A stretch of DNA of 64,000 nt from Pseudomonas tructae. Its GTDB lineage: Bacteria; Pseudomonadota; Gammaproteobacteria; Pseudomonadales; Pseudomonadaceae. Made by a program: the position numbers and the translations under genes. Of this stretch, positions 18,014 through 27,975 are shown piece by piece. The stretch is taken from positions 248,001-312,000 of the forward strand of contig NZ_CP035952.1 in NCBI RefSeq assembly GCF_004214895.1, given 5' to 3'. Under the pieces are notes generated by a model, which did not search any database, was not told the DNA's origin, and was given only the letters and a program-made list of their open reading frames with translations. Each line of letters begins with the position of its first letter. The first letter of the stretch is position 1.

Positions 18014-18882
18014 AAGTCCAGAGGCTGTGCTGCAAAGCGCAGCCGCGGGTGCATGATACGGTCCTGGGCACGCACCAGCTCCAGCTCGTAGCTGGCGCAG
18101 GCCTGGGTTTCCAGCAGTACTTCATGCACGGCGGCGGCGGTGAACTCAAACGCCGCCACCCAGTCGTCACCCAACAACAAGCGCGCCAGGAACAAGCCTG
18201 ACGTCAGGTCGCCAACGCCTACCGGCTGACGGGCGAATGCCAGCAGTGGGCGACGGATGTGCCAGTTGCCTTCGGCGGTCACCAGGAGCATTTCAAAGTC
18301 ATCGGCACCGCGTCCAGGATAAGCCAGGTGCTTGACCAGGATGGCTTTGGGGCCCCGTTCCAGCAGGCTGCGGGCCATCTCGACACAGTCTTGCAACGAC
18401 TCTGCGCGGCGCCCGCAGAAGCTGTCCAGTTCCAGCTGGTTCGGACACAGCACATCGGCGCAGGTCAGCGCCTGCTCAACCAGAAACTCGCTGACTTCAG
18501 CCGGGACGATGCAACCCTTCTCGGGGTGGCCCATCACCGGGTCGCACACGTACAGGGCGCGTGGGTTGGCCGCCTTGATCCGGGCTACGCCGCTGAGGAT
18601 CGCCCGCCCCTGTTCGGCGCTACCCAGGTAGCCGGACAACACGGCATCGCAATTGCCCAGCTCACCGATCGTCGCAATCCCTTCTACCAGTGCAGGTATT
18701 TGCGCTGGAGCAAGCACTTCTCCAGTCCACTGGCCATACTGAGTATGGTTGGAGAACTGCACAGTATTGAGCGGCCAGACCTTTACCCCGACTCGCTGCA
18801 TGGGAAATACCGCGGCGCTATTGCCGGCATGGCCGAAAACTACGTGAGACTGGATGGCAAGCAGATGCGGCGTACGTTTCAT
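18010..18882 (-). CDS. pdxY: Pyridoxal kinase PdxY
   Basis: This 290-residue ribokinase-like enzyme phosphorylates pyridoxal to pyridoxal 5'-phosphate in vitamin B6 salvage. The opening [20 protein letters not shown] and [20 protein letters not shown] is highly characteristic of PdxY. Further support is [34 protein letters not shown], and [15 protein letters not shown] near the C-terminus with the catalytic Asp. It is a single-gene unit convergent with the thioesterase gene. Confidence 0.95.
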   Translation of the reverse strand: MKRTPHLLAIQSHVVFGHAGNSAAVFPMQRVGVKVWPLNTVQFSNHTQYGQWTGEVLAPAQIPALVEGIATIGELGNCDAVLSGYLGSAEQGRAILSGVARIKAANPRALYVCDPVMGHPEKGCIVPAEVSEFLVEQALTCADVLCPNQLELDSFCGRRAESLQDCVEMARSLLERGPKAILVKHLAYPGRGADDFEMLLVTAEGNWHIRRPLLAFARQPVGVGDLTSGLFLARLLLGDDWVAAFEFTAAAVHEVLLETQACASYELELVRAQDRIMHPRLRFAAQPLDF

Positions 18883-19001
18883 GCAGGACTTCCAAAAGCG
18901 TAGGAATGAAGAACAAGGCGCGCAGTATGGCGCTAAATGCCACCTGTACGACAGACCGGGGAGGCAGTTAAGCTGGGCATACCTCGTTGGAGCAAATGTA
19001 G

Positions 19002-19394
19002 ATGTTGACCCTGGGAAATCTCTTCGTGCTGATGCTGCTGGCCACGGCTGGCGCCTGGTTGTGGCATAACCACGGCTTGCGTGAAAAGGCCTTGGAGCGG
19101 GTCAAACAACACTGCGCCAAGCTCGACCTGGAACTGCTCGATGGCAATGTTGCGCTCAAGCGCATCGGTTTTGTCCGCGACGCCAACGGCCGCAAGCGCC
19201 TGGCCCGGGTGTACAACTTCGAGTTCACCGTCACCGGCGAACAGCGCCACCCCGGTACTGTGACTCAGTTTGGCGCCCACACCATGCAAATCGAACTGGC
19301 GCCCTACCCGTTCGAGATCAAGACACCTCAACATCACGACAATGTCATCGAGATGAATCAGTGGCGCCAGGACCATAACCGCTGGCGCAACTAA
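19002..19394 (+). CDS. DUF3301 family protein
   Basis: This 130-residue protein has an N-terminal hydrophobic helix ([19 protein letters not shown]). A short domain follows that matches the DUF3301 family: [20 protein letters not shown], then [20 protein letters not shown]. It is probably an inner-membrane protein with its domain in the periplasm or cytoplasm. Function is unknown. Its stop codon (TAA) interlocks with the TAG of the convergent COG0523 gene in the tetranucleotide CTAA. Confidence 0.82.
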   Translation: MLTLGNLFVLMLLATAGAWLWHNHGLREKALERVKQHCAKLDLELLDGNVALKRIGFVRDANGRKRLARVYNFEFTVTGEQRHPGTVTQFGAHTMQIELAPYPFEIKTPQHHDNVIEMNQWRQDHNRWRN

Positions 19395-20362
19395 ACGCGA
19401 CAGGCCAGCATGGCTTGCTTGAGCAGTTCAGGGTCTTGCGGCTCGGCGAAGATCAGCTCCAGCCGCGAATCACGGCGCCATTCACTGCTGCCCCAGTCCA
19501 AGCCAGGCTGCCCCGCCACGGCATTGAGCGACTGCCAACCGTCCATGCTGTGGATAACTGCTTTGGCCCGGCGCCACCCCTGGGCGTTCAGAAAAAGGGC
19601 CAGGCGAGTGCAATCAAACACCTGGCTCGGGTGCCAACACCAACCGATGCTCCAACCTTCGGCAGCCTGCTGAATGCTGCAAATCGGCTCCTGTGGATTT
19701 GTCCACAGGCTGCCTGTCACCCCGTAAACATTAGCTGATGCAAGCTTATCCACAGTGGCGGGCAGCACTTGCGCAGCACTTTGCACAGGCAGTTCGGAGA
19801 ATGGCAACTGCCCGAAATCAGTCCAGTACCGGCGAACATCCGCAAGCCGAGAAGTTATCCACAAGCGTTGCTCCGCGTCCACATCGGCGGATTTATTCAT
19901 CACCAGCAGCCCGGCGCTGGCCAGGGTCGATTGTTGTGCTTCAGGCAGGGCAGATCCTGCAGCAAGTTGCTCGGCATCCAGCACCAGCACCGCAGGCTGT
20001 AGCGCCAGTACGCCCTGCCAGGGCGGTAAACGCAGTTGCTCAAGCAATTGCAGCGGATGGCCCAGCCCGGACGGCTCGATAAAAACCCGATGCGGCCTGG
20101 CCTTGCGCAGCAAGCGACCCAGGCCGACCTGGAACGGCATGCCATTAACGCAGCACAGGCAACCACCGGCCACCTCACCCAGGGCAATGCCGTCGTCATC
20201 GCTGGTCAACAGCGCCGCATCCAGGCCGATCTGGCCGAACTCGTTGATCAGCACGGCCCAGCGCTCATCAGCGGGCCGTTGCGCCAGCAGTTGGCGAATC
20301 AGGCTGGTCTTGCCGGCACCGAGCGGTCCGGCAATCACGTGAGTGGGAATGTTCTGCAGCAT
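19391..20362 (-). CDS. CobW/COG0523 family GTPase
   Basis: This 323-residue G3E GTPase is of the COG0523 class, which contains metallochaperones for zinc, cobalt and nickel sites. Walker A is AGPLGAGKTSLIRQLLA. The metal-binding CxCC motif is GGCLCCVNGMPF. The guanine-specificity motif is VMNKSADVD, with Asn-Lys. A CobW C-terminal domain is present but short. The start at 20362 gives LQNIPTHVIAGPLGAGK. A GTG at 20392 is possible. It lies 84 bp downstream of the larger zinc-type COG0523 gene in the same direction and may be cotranscribed from the Zur-box promoter. Confidence 0.82.
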   Translation of the reverse strand: MLQNIPTHVIAGPLGAGKTSLIRQLLAQRPADERWAVLINEFGQIGLDAALLTSDDDGIALGEVAGGCLCCVNGMPFQVGLGRLLRKARPHRVFIEPSGLGHPLQLLEQLRLPPWQGVLALQPAVLVLDAEQLAAGSALPEAQQSTLASAGLLVMNKSADVDAEQRLWITSRLADVRRYWTDFGQLPFSELPVQSAAQVLPATVDKLASANVYGVTGSLWTNPQEPICSIQQAAEGWSIGWCWHPSQVFDCTRLALFLNAQGWRRAKAVIHSMDGWQSLNAVAGQPGLDWGSSEWRRDSRLELIFAEPQDPELLKQAMLACRV

Positions 20363-20446
20363 GAGACAGGTAACGCCTGAAATTTTCGTCACTATGCCGC
20401 TATTTCAGGTCATCCAGTCAAGACTGAGGATCAAACACCTGGCGCA

Positions 20447-21655
20447 TCACGCCGCTTCCTCATCGAACCAGGGGCCGAACGGGTCGGGCAGTTGCTGCCA
20501 ACTGCGCACGCCTGCGGCCATTTCCGCGTCATCTAGCAGGCAAGCCGAAAGCTCGGCATCGAGCTGGGCGAAGTCGATGTTCTGGCCAATAAACACCAGC
20601 TCCTGCCGACAGTCACCACATTCGGCGCTCCAGTTCTTGAGGATCTCTGCAGTGCTCTGTTCATCCTGCGGCCACTGCTCACGTGGAACGAAACGCCACC
20701 AGCGCCCGGCAAAGCCATAGCGCATCATGCCACCAGCCTGCGACCAGCTCCCGGCATCCTGATGCTTGCTGGCCAGCCAGAAGAACCCCTTGGAACGCAA
20801 CAGTCGACCGTTGCCCCAAGGCCTGTGGATAAAGTCGAAAAAGCGCTGTGGATGCAGAGGCCGGCGTGCTTGCCAGGTGGTGGCGGCGATGCCGTACTCC
20901 TCGGTTTCCGGTACGTGCTCGCCACGCAGTTCCTGTAGCCAACCCGGCGCCTGGGCCGCACGCTCGAAGTCGAACAAGCCGGTATTGAGGATCTGCTTCA
21001 GCGGCACTTGGCCCATGACCATTGGCACAATCTGCGCCTGGGCGTTGAGGCTACGCAAAATGGCCGTGAGCTCTTCCCGAGCAACCCTGCTGATCAGGTC
21101 GATTTTGCTGAGCAGAATCACGTCGGCGAACTCCACCTGTTCGATCAACAGGTCACTGATCGAGCGTTGGTCTTCTTCACCCAGGGTTTCACCATGACTG
21201 GCCAGACTTTCGGCAGCCTGATAGTCACGCAGGAAGTTCAAGCCATCGACCACAGTGACCATGGTATCCAGGCGCGCCTGGTCGGCCAGGCTGCGGCCTT
21301 GCTCATCGCGAAAGGTGAAGGTTTCGGCCACCGGCAGTGGCTCGGAGATACCCGTTGATTCGATCAACAGATAATCGAAGCGCCCCTCCCGGGCCAGGCG
21401 CGCGACCTCTTCGAGCAAGTCTTCGCGCAAGGTGCAGCAGATGCAGCCGTTGCTCATCTCCACCAGTTTCTCTTCGGCGCGGTTAAGGCTGACATTGCGC
21501 TGCACCTCACTGGCGTCGATATTGATTTCACTCATGTCATTGACGATCACCGCCACCCGCAGGTTGTCGCGATTTTTCAAAACGTGATTGAGCAGCGTGC
21601 TTTTACCAGCACCCAAAAAGCCGGATAGCACGGTGACGGGAAGACGGTTGGGCAT
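20447..21655 (-). CDS. zigA: Zinc-type COG0523 GTPase (ZigA-like)
   Basis: This 402-residue G3E GTPase matches the zinc-starvation COG0523 class (ZigA/YeiR/ZagA type), thought to deliver zinc to essential enzymes when zinc is scarce. Walker A is [17 protein letters not shown]. The metal motif is [20 protein letters not shown]. The base-recognition motif is LLSKIDL. The C-terminal CobW domain has [21 protein letters not shown]. The start at 21655 ([17 protein letters not shown]) is family-typical. The gene has a perfect Zur-type palindrome 49 bp upstream and faces folE2, another zinc-starvation gene, on the other side. Confidence 0.86.
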   Translation of the reverse strand: MPNRLPVTVLSGFLGAGKSTLLNHVLKNRDNLRVAVIVNDMSEINIDASEVQRNVSLNRAEEKLVEMSNGCICCTLREDLLEEVARLAREGRFDYLLIESTGISEPLPVAETFTFRDEQGRSLADQARLDTMVTVVDGLNFLRDYQAAESLASHGETLGEEDQRSISDLLIEQVEFADVILLSKIDLISRVAREELTAILRSLNAQAQIVPMVMGQVPLKQILNTGLFDFERAAQAPGWLQELRGEHVPETEEYGIAATTWQARRPLHPQRFFDFIHRPWGNGRLLRSKGFFWLASKHQDAGSWSQAGGMMRYGFAGRWWRFVPREQWPQDEQSTAEILKNWSAECGDCRQELVFIGQNIDFAQLDAELSACLLDDAEMAAGVRSWQQLPDPFGPWFDEEAA

Positions 21656-21703
21656 GGGGCGATCCTCATCAGGGTGAGTGCATTCGAACGATGCATTGCG
21701 CAA

Positions 21704-21718
21704 TGTTATATTATAACA
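21704..21718. promoter_or_regulatory. Zur box
   Basis: TGTTATA-T-TATAACA is a perfect palindrome matching the gamma-proteobacterial Zur consensus core GTTATANTATAAC. It lies between the divergent ZigA-like gene and the gene pair ending in folE2, so it can control both sides. Confidence 0.85.
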
Positions 21719-21773
21719 ATACAATCTCGCCAACCTACTTCGCTCAGAACATGACCAAAGGCCGACCTGAAAG

Positions 21774-22160
21774 ATGAAATCGCGTTGCTTGTTTGCCTTC
21801 ACTGCGTTGCTGCTGTGCGAATCCGCCGGCGCAAATGCCGCGTCCCTCAGCAACGGGCTTGCACTCTGCACCCGCAGTGCAACCCTGCTTGCCTGCAGCG
21901 ATGCCCAAGGCAATTACTACAGCGTGCAAACCCAGGGCAGCACCACCTACCTACGCGGCTTTGAAATGGAAGGTCGCAGGCTGTGGGCTCAAACCAATAG
22001 CCGCTACGGCCAGCTGACCTTCTACACAGGCGTGGCGAGCAACGGTGAAACCTGGGTCGGATACAGCCGGCGCGTGGGCTGGACCACCTTGAACAGCGTG
22101 TCCAGTTCCAGCGGACAGCGCTTCAATCTGCGCTGCAACCGCCTGAGCGGCTGCCACTAG
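21774..22160 (+). CDS. Secreted small protein in the Zur-controlled cluster
   Basis: This 128-residue protein has a signal peptide ([22 protein letters not shown], probable cut after ANA). The mature part has paired cysteines ([13 protein letters not shown] and LRCNRLSGC) and is rich in Tyr, Ser and Gly. I do not recognise the family, so it is hypothetical, periplasmic or extracellular. It lies between the Zur box and folE2 with only 26 bp before folE2, so it should be expressed under zinc limitation. A possible role in metal handling is only a suggestion from context. Confidence 0.7.
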   Translation: MKSRCLFAFTALLLCESAGANAASLSNGLALCTRSATLLACSDAQGNYYSVQTQGSTTYLRGFEMEGRRLWAQTNSRYGQLTFYTGVASNGETWVGYSRRVGWTTLNSVSSSSGQRFNLRCNRLSGCH

Positions 22161-22186
22161 TTTTTTCCTTGAAAAGTGAACCCCTG

Positions 22187-23074
22187 ATGAGCGCTTTCAC
22201 CCTGCCTGACATTGCTGCCCAAGCCACCCACAGCCAATTGCCTTTGGAATGGGTTGGCATGTGCAACATTGCCCTGCCCGTGCAGATCAACAGCCAGATG
22301 TTGCGTGCAAGTGCCGACGCAGGCGTGAGCCTCGATGACGGCACTGCCCGAGGCATACACATGTCACGGCTGTATCTGGCGCTCGACGTGTTGGAGTATG
22401 AGGCGTTAACCCCTGCGCTGTTGAATGAAGTGTTGGAGCGTTTTCTCGATAGCCATGTTGGCCTGTCAGCCAGCGCCTTCTTGACCCTGCGCTTCGACCT
22501 GATGCTAAAACGGCCTGCCCTGGTCAGTCCGCTAGGAGGTTGGAAAGCCTATCCAATCACCTTGCATGCGCAGATTAAAGACGAAGTGTTCCACGTGGAA
22601 CTATTTGCACAGGTGGAGTACTCCTCGACCTGTCCGTGCTCTGCTGCCTTGGCTCGGCAGTTGATTCAGCAGCAGTTCCTGACTGACTTCGGCAATCGCA
22701 TGCTGAGCCACGAAACCGTTTTGAGTTGGCTGGGCAGCGCCCAAGGCATTGTGGCGACACCTCACAGCCAGCGCAGTGTGGCTAAATTGCGGGTGCGGCT
22801 GCAGCCAGGAATAGAGGAGCTGCCGTTGCACGCGTTGATCGATCACGCGGAAAGCGCGCTGGGTACCGCAGTGCAAACGGCGGTAAAGCGCGCTGATGAG
22901 CAAGCCTTTGCCTTGGCCAACGGCCAGAATCTGATGTTCTGTGAGGATGCCGCCAGACGCCTGCATCTGGCGTTGAAAACGCTACCCTGGCTCAGCGGCT
23001 TCAATCTGCGCGTGGAACATGCCGAAAGTTTGCATGCCCACGACGCAGTCGCTCACAGCCAATGGCGGTGGTGA
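22187..23074 (+). CDS. folE2: GTP cyclohydrolase FolE2 (type IB)
   Basis: This 295-residue enzyme converts GTP to dihydroneopterin triphosphate for folate synthesis. The type IB enzyme does not depend on zinc and replaces FolE1 when zinc is short. The signatures are EWVGMCNIALPVQI, ARGIHMSRLYLALD near the N-terminus, and EYSSTCPCSAALARQLIQQQ with the catalytic Cys. The start at 22187 (MSAFTLPDIAAQ) is the family start. A longer reading from TTG 18 bases upstream is possible. The gene sits behind a Zur box with a secreted small protein, in keeping with zinc-starvation control. Confidence 0.93.
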   Translation: MSAFTLPDIAAQATHSQLPLEWVGMCNIALPVQINSQMLRASADAGVSLDDGTARGIHMSRLYLALDVLEYEALTPALLNEVLERFLDSHVGLSASAFLTLRFDLMLKRPALVSPLGGWKAYPITLHAQIKDEVFHVELFAQVEYSSTCPCSAALARQLIQQQFLTDFGNRMLSHETVLSWLGSAQGIVATPHSQRSVAKLRVRLQPGIEELPLHALIDHAESALGTAVQTAVKRADEQAFALANGQNLMFCEDAARRLHLALKTLPWLSGFNLRVEHAESLHAHDAVAHSQWRW

Positions 23075-23080
23075 GCCGTT

Positions 23081-23608
23081 TCAGGTTCGCGGTTTGACCG
23101 TACCGCAATCGTCGCTCAGCCACAGCGCACGAGTGTTCATGCTGCCCTGCTGCTGCACACCAGAAGCGTTGAATGTGCCATTAACCTTGGTCGTGAACTC
23201 ACGGTCGCTGACGAACGTGGCTTCACCATTGCCCTGGGCTTTCGGGCAACTGAAAGTGAACTTCCAGACATTGCCATTGCGCTCGGTAATCTTCTGAGTG
23301 CAGCCAGACTTGGGATCCTGAAGCGGGATATCATTGGTTTTAACCTGCTCTGGCGTCAGGCAGGAACGTACTCCCTGACCGGCTACACTGATCCCTTGCT
23401 TGGCCAGGCCGCCTTCGATCATCGCCCGTTGTTCCGGTGGCAGGTTCTTCAACTGCCCGAGCATGAAGCCCATGTCCGGCAACGCCTTGCCATCGACCTG
23501 CATATTGCTGGTGGTCAGCTCCCACAAGCCAGGTTGCAACATCTGCGCATGCACTAACGGGCTTGCCAGGCCCACGACCAGTGCCAGCAGCGGCAGACGA
23601 CTCTTCAT
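23081..23608 (-). CDS. DUF3617 periplasmic protein
   Basis: This 175-residue exported protein has a signal peptide (MKSRLPLLALVVGLASPLVHA). The mature part matches DUF3617: QPGLWELTTSNMQVDGKALP, then a Cys-containing SCLTPEQV and KSGCTQKITERNGNVWKFTF. Two conserved cysteine pairs may form disulphides. Function is unknown. The ATG at 23608 has GAGGAG about seven bases upstream. It is convergent with folE2, the two stops being six bases apart. Confidence 0.82.
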   Translation of the reverse strand: MKSRLPLLALVVGLASPLVHAQMLQPGLWELTTSNMQVDGKALPDMGFMLGQLKNLPPEQRAMIEGGLAKQGISVAGQGVRSCLTPEQVKTNDIPLQDPKSGCTQKITERNGNVWKFTFSCPKAQGNGEATFVSDREFTTKVNGTFNASGVQQQGSMNTRALWLSDDCGTVKPRT

Positions 23609-23735
23609 GTAATGACTCCTCAAAACTCCAGCCCCAAGCTGGAACACAGCTTAGACGTCAATTTATGCTTTGGGTTGCAAGTGCTGGCATGAACATGCTC
23701 TGTTAGAGGCAGTGCCTTCGGACAGCAGGATGCGT

Positions 23736-25175
23736 ATGGATTACCACAGCCCCTACTTCTTTGGTTACCTCATTGGTGTGATTCACCTGCTCGGCGTGAT
23801 TGCCGCACTGCATGCGGTGTTCACCGTGCGTACCGCCCAAGGTGCGATCGCCTGGGCCATGTCGCTGCTGTTCATCCCCTACTTCACACTGATTCCCTAC
23901 TTGGTGTTCGGCAGCCGTACCTTCGATGCGTACATTCAGGCACGGCGCCAAGCCAACCAGGAAATGCATGTGGCCATGGCCGACCTGAACTGGCGCCCCT
24001 GGGTAGAGGAAGCCCTGGCCGCACGCAACTCCGAGTCCTATGGCTCGTTAAGGGCGATGCCCAAGTTGGGTCGCATGCCGTGCCTGGCGAACAATCAGGT
24101 ACGTTTGCTGGTCGATGGCAAGGCCACCTTCGACGCGATCTTGAGCGCCATCGCCGGCGCCCGCGACACCGTGCTGGTGCAGTTCTTCATCATTCACGAC
24201 GATGACCTGGGGCGACGGCTGCAAGCCGCGTTGCTGGAAAAAGCCGCGCAAGGGGTAAAGGTCTATGTGCTCTACGACCGGGTTGGCAGCCACGCCCTGC
24301 CCTCGGCCTACAGCCAGAAGTTGCGCGAAGGCGCAGTGCACATCCGCGCATTCGCCACCCGGCGCGGCTGGTTCAACCGCTTTCAGGTCAACTTTCGCAA
24401 CCACCGCAAAATCGTCGTGGTCGACGGCCTGCAGGGTTTTGTCGGGGGTCACAATGTGGGGGACGAATACCTGGGCGGCAACCCTAAGCTGTCGCCGTGG
24501 CGCGATACCCATGTACAGGTCAGCGGACCGGTGCTGGCCTGCCTGCAGGAATCGTTTGCCGAGGACTGGTTCTGGGCTTCGCGCCAATTGCCGCCGCTGA
24601 TCCTGCCGGACACCTATCCCGACGATGGCGTGCTGTGCCAGGTGCTGGCCAGCGGGCCGGCCGACCCTCAGGAAACCTGTTCGCTGTTCTTCGTCGAAGC
24701 CATCCACGCGGCACGCGAACGCCTGTGGATCACAAGCCCCTACTTCATCCCCGACGAAGCGGTGTTCGCCGCCCTGCGTCTGGCTGTACTGCGCGGTGTC
24801 GATGTGCGCATCCTGATTCCGTCACGGGCCGATCACCGTATCGTCTACGCCGCCTCCAGCCTGTTCGCTTTCGAGGCGGTGCGTGCCGGGGTGCGGATGT
24901 TCCGCTATGGGCCGGGCTTCCTGCACCAGAAGGTGGTACTGGTCGACAACGAAATCAGCGCGATTGGCAGTGCCAACCTCGACAACCGTTCGTTCCGGCT
25001 CAACTTCGAAATCATGCTGCTGACGGTGGACCGGGCGTTTGCCGATCAGGTCGACGTGATGCTCACCCACGATTTCAATCAGGCTCGCGAGATCACCGCT
25101 GAAGACACCCGTGATACACATCGCCTGCAACAACTGGGGATGCGTATCGCCCGGCTGATCTCGCCGATTCTGTAA
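23736..25175 (+). CDS. clsA: Cardiolipin synthase A
   Basis: This 479-residue inner-membrane enzyme condenses two phosphatidylglycerols into cardiolipin. Two N-terminal membrane helices ([20 protein letters not shown] and [20 protein letters not shown]) are followed by two phospholipase-D-type HKD motifs. These are [20 protein letters not shown] and [20 protein letters not shown], each with His, Lys and Asp. The start at 23736 ([15 protein letters not shown]) follows the family. ATG codons at 23730 and upstream are possible but add a non-family tail. It is convergent with the cfa gene five bases away. Confidence 0.93.
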   Translation: MDYHSPYFFGYLIGVIHLLGVIAALHAVFTVRTAQGAIAWAMSLLFIPYFTLIPYLVFGSRTFDAYIQARRQANQEMHVAMADLNWRPWVEEALAARNSESYGSLRAMPKLGRMPCLANNQVRLLVDGKATFDAILSAIAGARDTVLVQFFIIHDDDLGRRLQAALLEKAAQGVKVYVLYDRVGSHALPSAYSQKLREGAVHIRAFATRRGWFNRFQVNFRNHRKIVVVDGLQGFVGGHNVGDEYLGGNPKLSPWRDTHVQVSGPVLACLQESFAEDWFWASRQLPPLILPDTYPDDGVLCQVLASGPADPQETCSLFFVEAIHAARERLWITSPYFIPDEAVFAALRLAVLRGVDVRILIPSRADHRIVYAASSLFAFEAVRAGVRMFRYGPGFLHQKVVLVDNEISAIGSANLDNRSFRLNFEIMLLTVDRAFADQVDVMLTHDFNQAREITAEDTRDTHRLQQLGMRIARLISPIL

Positions 25176-25180
25176 GTGCC

Positions 25181-26365
25181 TCAGCGATAGAGGTCTTCGC
25201 GGGTCATGGGCAGCTCATGGCCACCGTCGGCCAAGGGTTTTACCGCAAGGATCTGATGCAGGTTGATCCAGCCCTTGGCGAACGCGTAGGAACAGCCAGC
25301 CAGGTAAAGTCGCCAGATCCGCAGGGCCTTCTCCGGCACCAGCTTGCCGGCCTTGTCGAGTTGCGCTTCGAGGCGGTTACTCCAGTGTTCGAGCGTGCGC
25401 GCGTAATGCAGCCGCAGGCTTTCGACATCGACGATCTCAAGGCCGGCTTCACTGATGTACGCACTGATCATCGACAAATGCGGCAGCTCGCCATGGGGGA
25501 ACACATAGCGCCCGATGAAACTGCCAGCGCCGCGCCCGACCGGACGACCGTCCGTGTGCCTGGCAGTAATGCCATGGTTCATCACCAGGCCACCTGCCCG
25601 CACAGCACCGAACAGTTGTTGGCAATACAGCGCCAGGTTGGCATGGCCGACGTGTTCGAACATGCCGACACTGACTACCTTGTCAAAGCGGCCGTCCTGA
25701 GGCAGGTCGCGGTAATCGAGAATCTGCAATTCCACCTGCCCTTCCAGGCCCTCTTCCTTGACCCGTTTGCGGCCCAGCTTGAGTTGCTCCTTGCTCAGGG
25801 TGATGCCAAACACCTTGGCGCCGAACTCCCTCGCCGCATAGCGCGCCAGCCCGCCCCAGCCACAACCGACATCAAGCAGATAGTCACCCTCGCGCAGGCG
25901 TAGCTTGCGGCATAGGTGCTCGAATTTGTTCTGCTGGGCCTGCTCCAAGGTGTCGGTTGCCGATTTGAAGTAGGCACAGGAATACGCCATGTCGCTATCC
26001 AGCCATAGCTGGTAGAAGGCGTTGGACAGGTCGTAATGATAGGAAATCGCCTCTGCATCGGTAGACTTGTCATGCTCGCTGCGTACTGGCTGATCGTCTT
26101 CGTCATCCTTGAGCAAGGCCACGCTGAGTTCGTCGATAACGCGGATCACTTCACCGATGGCGCCCTCCAGTTCAAGCTTGCCTTCGACAAATGCCGCGCC
26201 CAGTTCATCCAGGCTCGGATGGGTCAGTTGGGTTATCAGCTGCGGATCCTTGACCAGAATGGTGACCTGCGGCTTGGGCCCCAGATCGAACGCGTGTCCA
26301 TCCCAGAGCTTGAGGCGCAGTGGCAGTCCCAGGCTTTGCAGAACAGGTGGAAGTTGCGCAAGCAT
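25181..26365 (-). CDS. cfa: Cyclopropane-fatty-acyl-phospholipid synthase
   Basis: This 394-residue S-adenosylmethionine-dependent enzyme adds a methylene bridge to unsaturated acyl chains in membrane lipids. The SAM site is LLDVGCGWGGLARYAAREFG (about residues 165-184). The family marker AISYHYDLSNAFYQLWLDSD (about 108-127) and the later VGMFEHVGHANLALYCQQLF are clear. The ATG has a strong AGGAGG eight bases upstream. Genes of this class are often stationary-phase controlled; no promoter motif was identified here. Confidence 0.93.
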   Translation of the reverse strand: MLAQLPPVLQSLGLPLRLKLWDGHAFDLGPKPQVTILVKDPQLITQLTHPSLDELGAAFVEGKLELEGAIGEVIRVIDELSVALLKDDEDDQPVRSEHDKSTDAEAISYHYDLSNAFYQLWLDSDMAYSCAYFKSATDTLEQAQQNKFEHLCRKLRLREGDYLLDVGCGWGGLARYAAREFGAKVFGITLSKEQLKLGRKRVKEEGLEGQVELQILDYRDLPQDGRFDKVVSVGMFEHVGHANLALYCQQLFGAVRAGGLVMNHGITARHTDGRPVGRGAGSFIGRYVFPHGELPHLSMISAYISEAGLEIVDVESLRLHYARTLEHWSNRLEAQLDKAGKLVPEKALRIWRLYLAGCSYAFAKGWINLHQILAVKPLADGGHELPMTREDLYR

Positions 26366-26503
26366 GAAATAAGCCTCCTTTTTTCATCGGACGTCTGCCC
26401 AGAAGGGTAGTTCATCTGCAGCAAGTTTCAGCCAATGCAGACCATAGCCTTAGCCTATGTGGCCCGTTGCAGACCTTGCGAGGGCGGCTTGCGCACAAGA
26501 TCA

Positions 26504-26515
26504 ATTGTATACAAT
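26504..26515. promoter_or_regulatory. Perfect palindrome upstream of lpd
   Basis: ATTGTATACAAT is a perfect 12-bp palindrome 60 bp upstream of the dihydrolipoyl dehydrogenase start. It resembles GntR/FadR-type operators (TTGTATACAA). The regulator is not in this window. Confidence 0.4.
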
Positions 26516-26574
26516 GAGCCGTTGTGCGGATTAGTCTTGGCGCCATTGTCGATTCTTCATCCTGGAGTACAACA

Positions 26575-27975
26575 ATGAAAACCTATGATGTAGTGATCAT
26601 TGGCGGCGGGCCTGGCGGCTATAACGCGGCGATTCGTGCCGGCCAGCTTGGCTTGAGCGTAGCGTGCATCGAAGGGCGGACAACCCTGGGTGGCACCTGC
26701 CTGAACGTCGGCTGCATGCCGTCCAAGGCGCTGCTGCATGCCTCCGAGTTGTATGAAGCGGCGCTAGGCAGCGAGTTCGCCAACCTTGGCATCGAGGTCA
26801 AACCAAAGCTCAACCTCGCGCAGATGATGAAGCAGAAGGATGAGAGCGTCAGCGGCCTGACCAAGGGCATCGAGTTCCTGTTCCGCAAGAACAAGGTCGA
26901 CTGGATCAAGGGCTGGGGCAAGCTCGATGGCGTCGGCCGGGTGCAGGTGACTGACGAGCAGGGCTCAATCACCGAGCTGCAGGCCAAGGACATCGTCATC
27001 GCCACCGGCTCCGAGCCGACTCCCCTGCCCGGCGTGAGCATCGACAACCAGCGCATCATCGACTCCACCGGCGCCCTGGCCCTGAGTGAAGTGCCCAAGC
27101 ACCTGGTGGTGATCGGTGCCGGCGTCATCGGCCTGGAGCTGGGCTCGGTGTGGCGTCGACTGGGCAGCCAGGTGACCGTGGTCGAATACCTCGATCGCAT
27201 CTGCCCCGGGACTGACGCAGAAGCGGCGAAAACCCTGCAACGCTCGCTGGCCAAGCAAGGCATCAAGTTCAAACTCGGCAGCAAGGTCACTCAGGCCGTT
27301 GTGGCGGCGCAAGGGGTGACGCTGAGCCTGGAGCCTGCCGCTGGCGGAGCCGGTGAAACCCTCGAAGCGGACTACGTGCTGGTTGCCATCGGCCGACGTC
27401 CCTACACCCAGGGGCTGGGCCTGCACAGCGTTGGTCTGGAAACCGACAAGCGCGGCATGCTCACCAACCAGCACCATCGCACCAGCGTGCCCGGAGTCTG
27501 GGTGATCGGCGATGTCACCTCTGGCGCAATGCTGGCGCACAAGGCCGAAGATGAAGCAATCTCCTGCATCGAGCAGATCGCCGGCAAGGCTCACGAGGTC
27601 AATTACAACCTGATCCCGGCCGTCATCTACACCCGCCCGGAATTGGCCAGCGTCGGCAAGACCGAAGAACAGCTCAAGGCCGAAGGCCGTGAGTACAAGG
27701 TCGGCAAGTTTCCCTTCAGCGCCAACAGCCGGGCCAAGATCAACCATGAGACTGAAGGCTTCGCCAAGGTCCTGGCTGACGCCCGTACCGATGAAGTACT
27801 GGGTGTGCATCTGGTTGGCCCAAGCGTCAGCGAGATGATCGGCGAGTACTGTGTAGCCATGGAGTTCAGTGCCTCGGCCGAAGACATCGCCCTCACCTGC
27901 CACCCCCATCCAACCCGCTCCGAAGCCCTGCGCCAGGCCGCAATGGACGTTGACGGAAAAGCCATGCAGGCCTGA
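26575..27975 (+). CDS. lpd: Dihydrolipoyl dehydrogenase
   Basis: This 466-residue flavoprotein reoxidises dihydrolipoamide of 2-oxoacid dehydrogenase or glycine cleavage complexes. It opens with the FAD site [20 protein letters not shown]. The redox disulphide is [20 protein letters not shown]. The NAD site is [20 protein letters not shown]. The C-terminal His-Glu pair is in CHPHPTRSE. It stands alone, without E1 or E2 genes, as the lpd3-type copy of Pseudomonas does. The ATG has CTGGAG upstream. Its TGA and the TGA of benE on the other strand abut as TGATCA. Confidence 0.92.
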   Translation: MKTYDVVIIGGGPGGYNAAIRAGQLGLSVACIEGRTTLGGTCLNVGCMPSKALLHASELYEAALGSEFANLGIEVKPKLNLAQMMKQKDESVSGLTKGIEFLFRKNKVDWIKGWGKLDGVGRVQVTDEQGSITELQAKDIVIATGSEPTPLPGVSIDNQRIIDSTGALALSEVPKHLVVIGAGVIGLELGSVWRRLGSQVTVVEYLDRICPGTDAEAAKTLQRSLAKQGIKFKLGSKVTQAVVAAQGVTLSLEPAAGGAGETLEADYVLVAIGRRPYTQGLGLHSVGLETDKRGMLTNQHHRTSVPGVWVIGDVTSGAMLAHKAEDEAISCIEQIAGKAHEVNYNLIPAVIYTRPELASVGKTEEQLKAEGREYKVGKFPFSANSRAKINHETEGFAKVLADARTDEVLGVHLVGPSVSEMIGEYCVAMEFSASAEDIALTCHPHPTRSEALRQAAMDVDGKAMQA

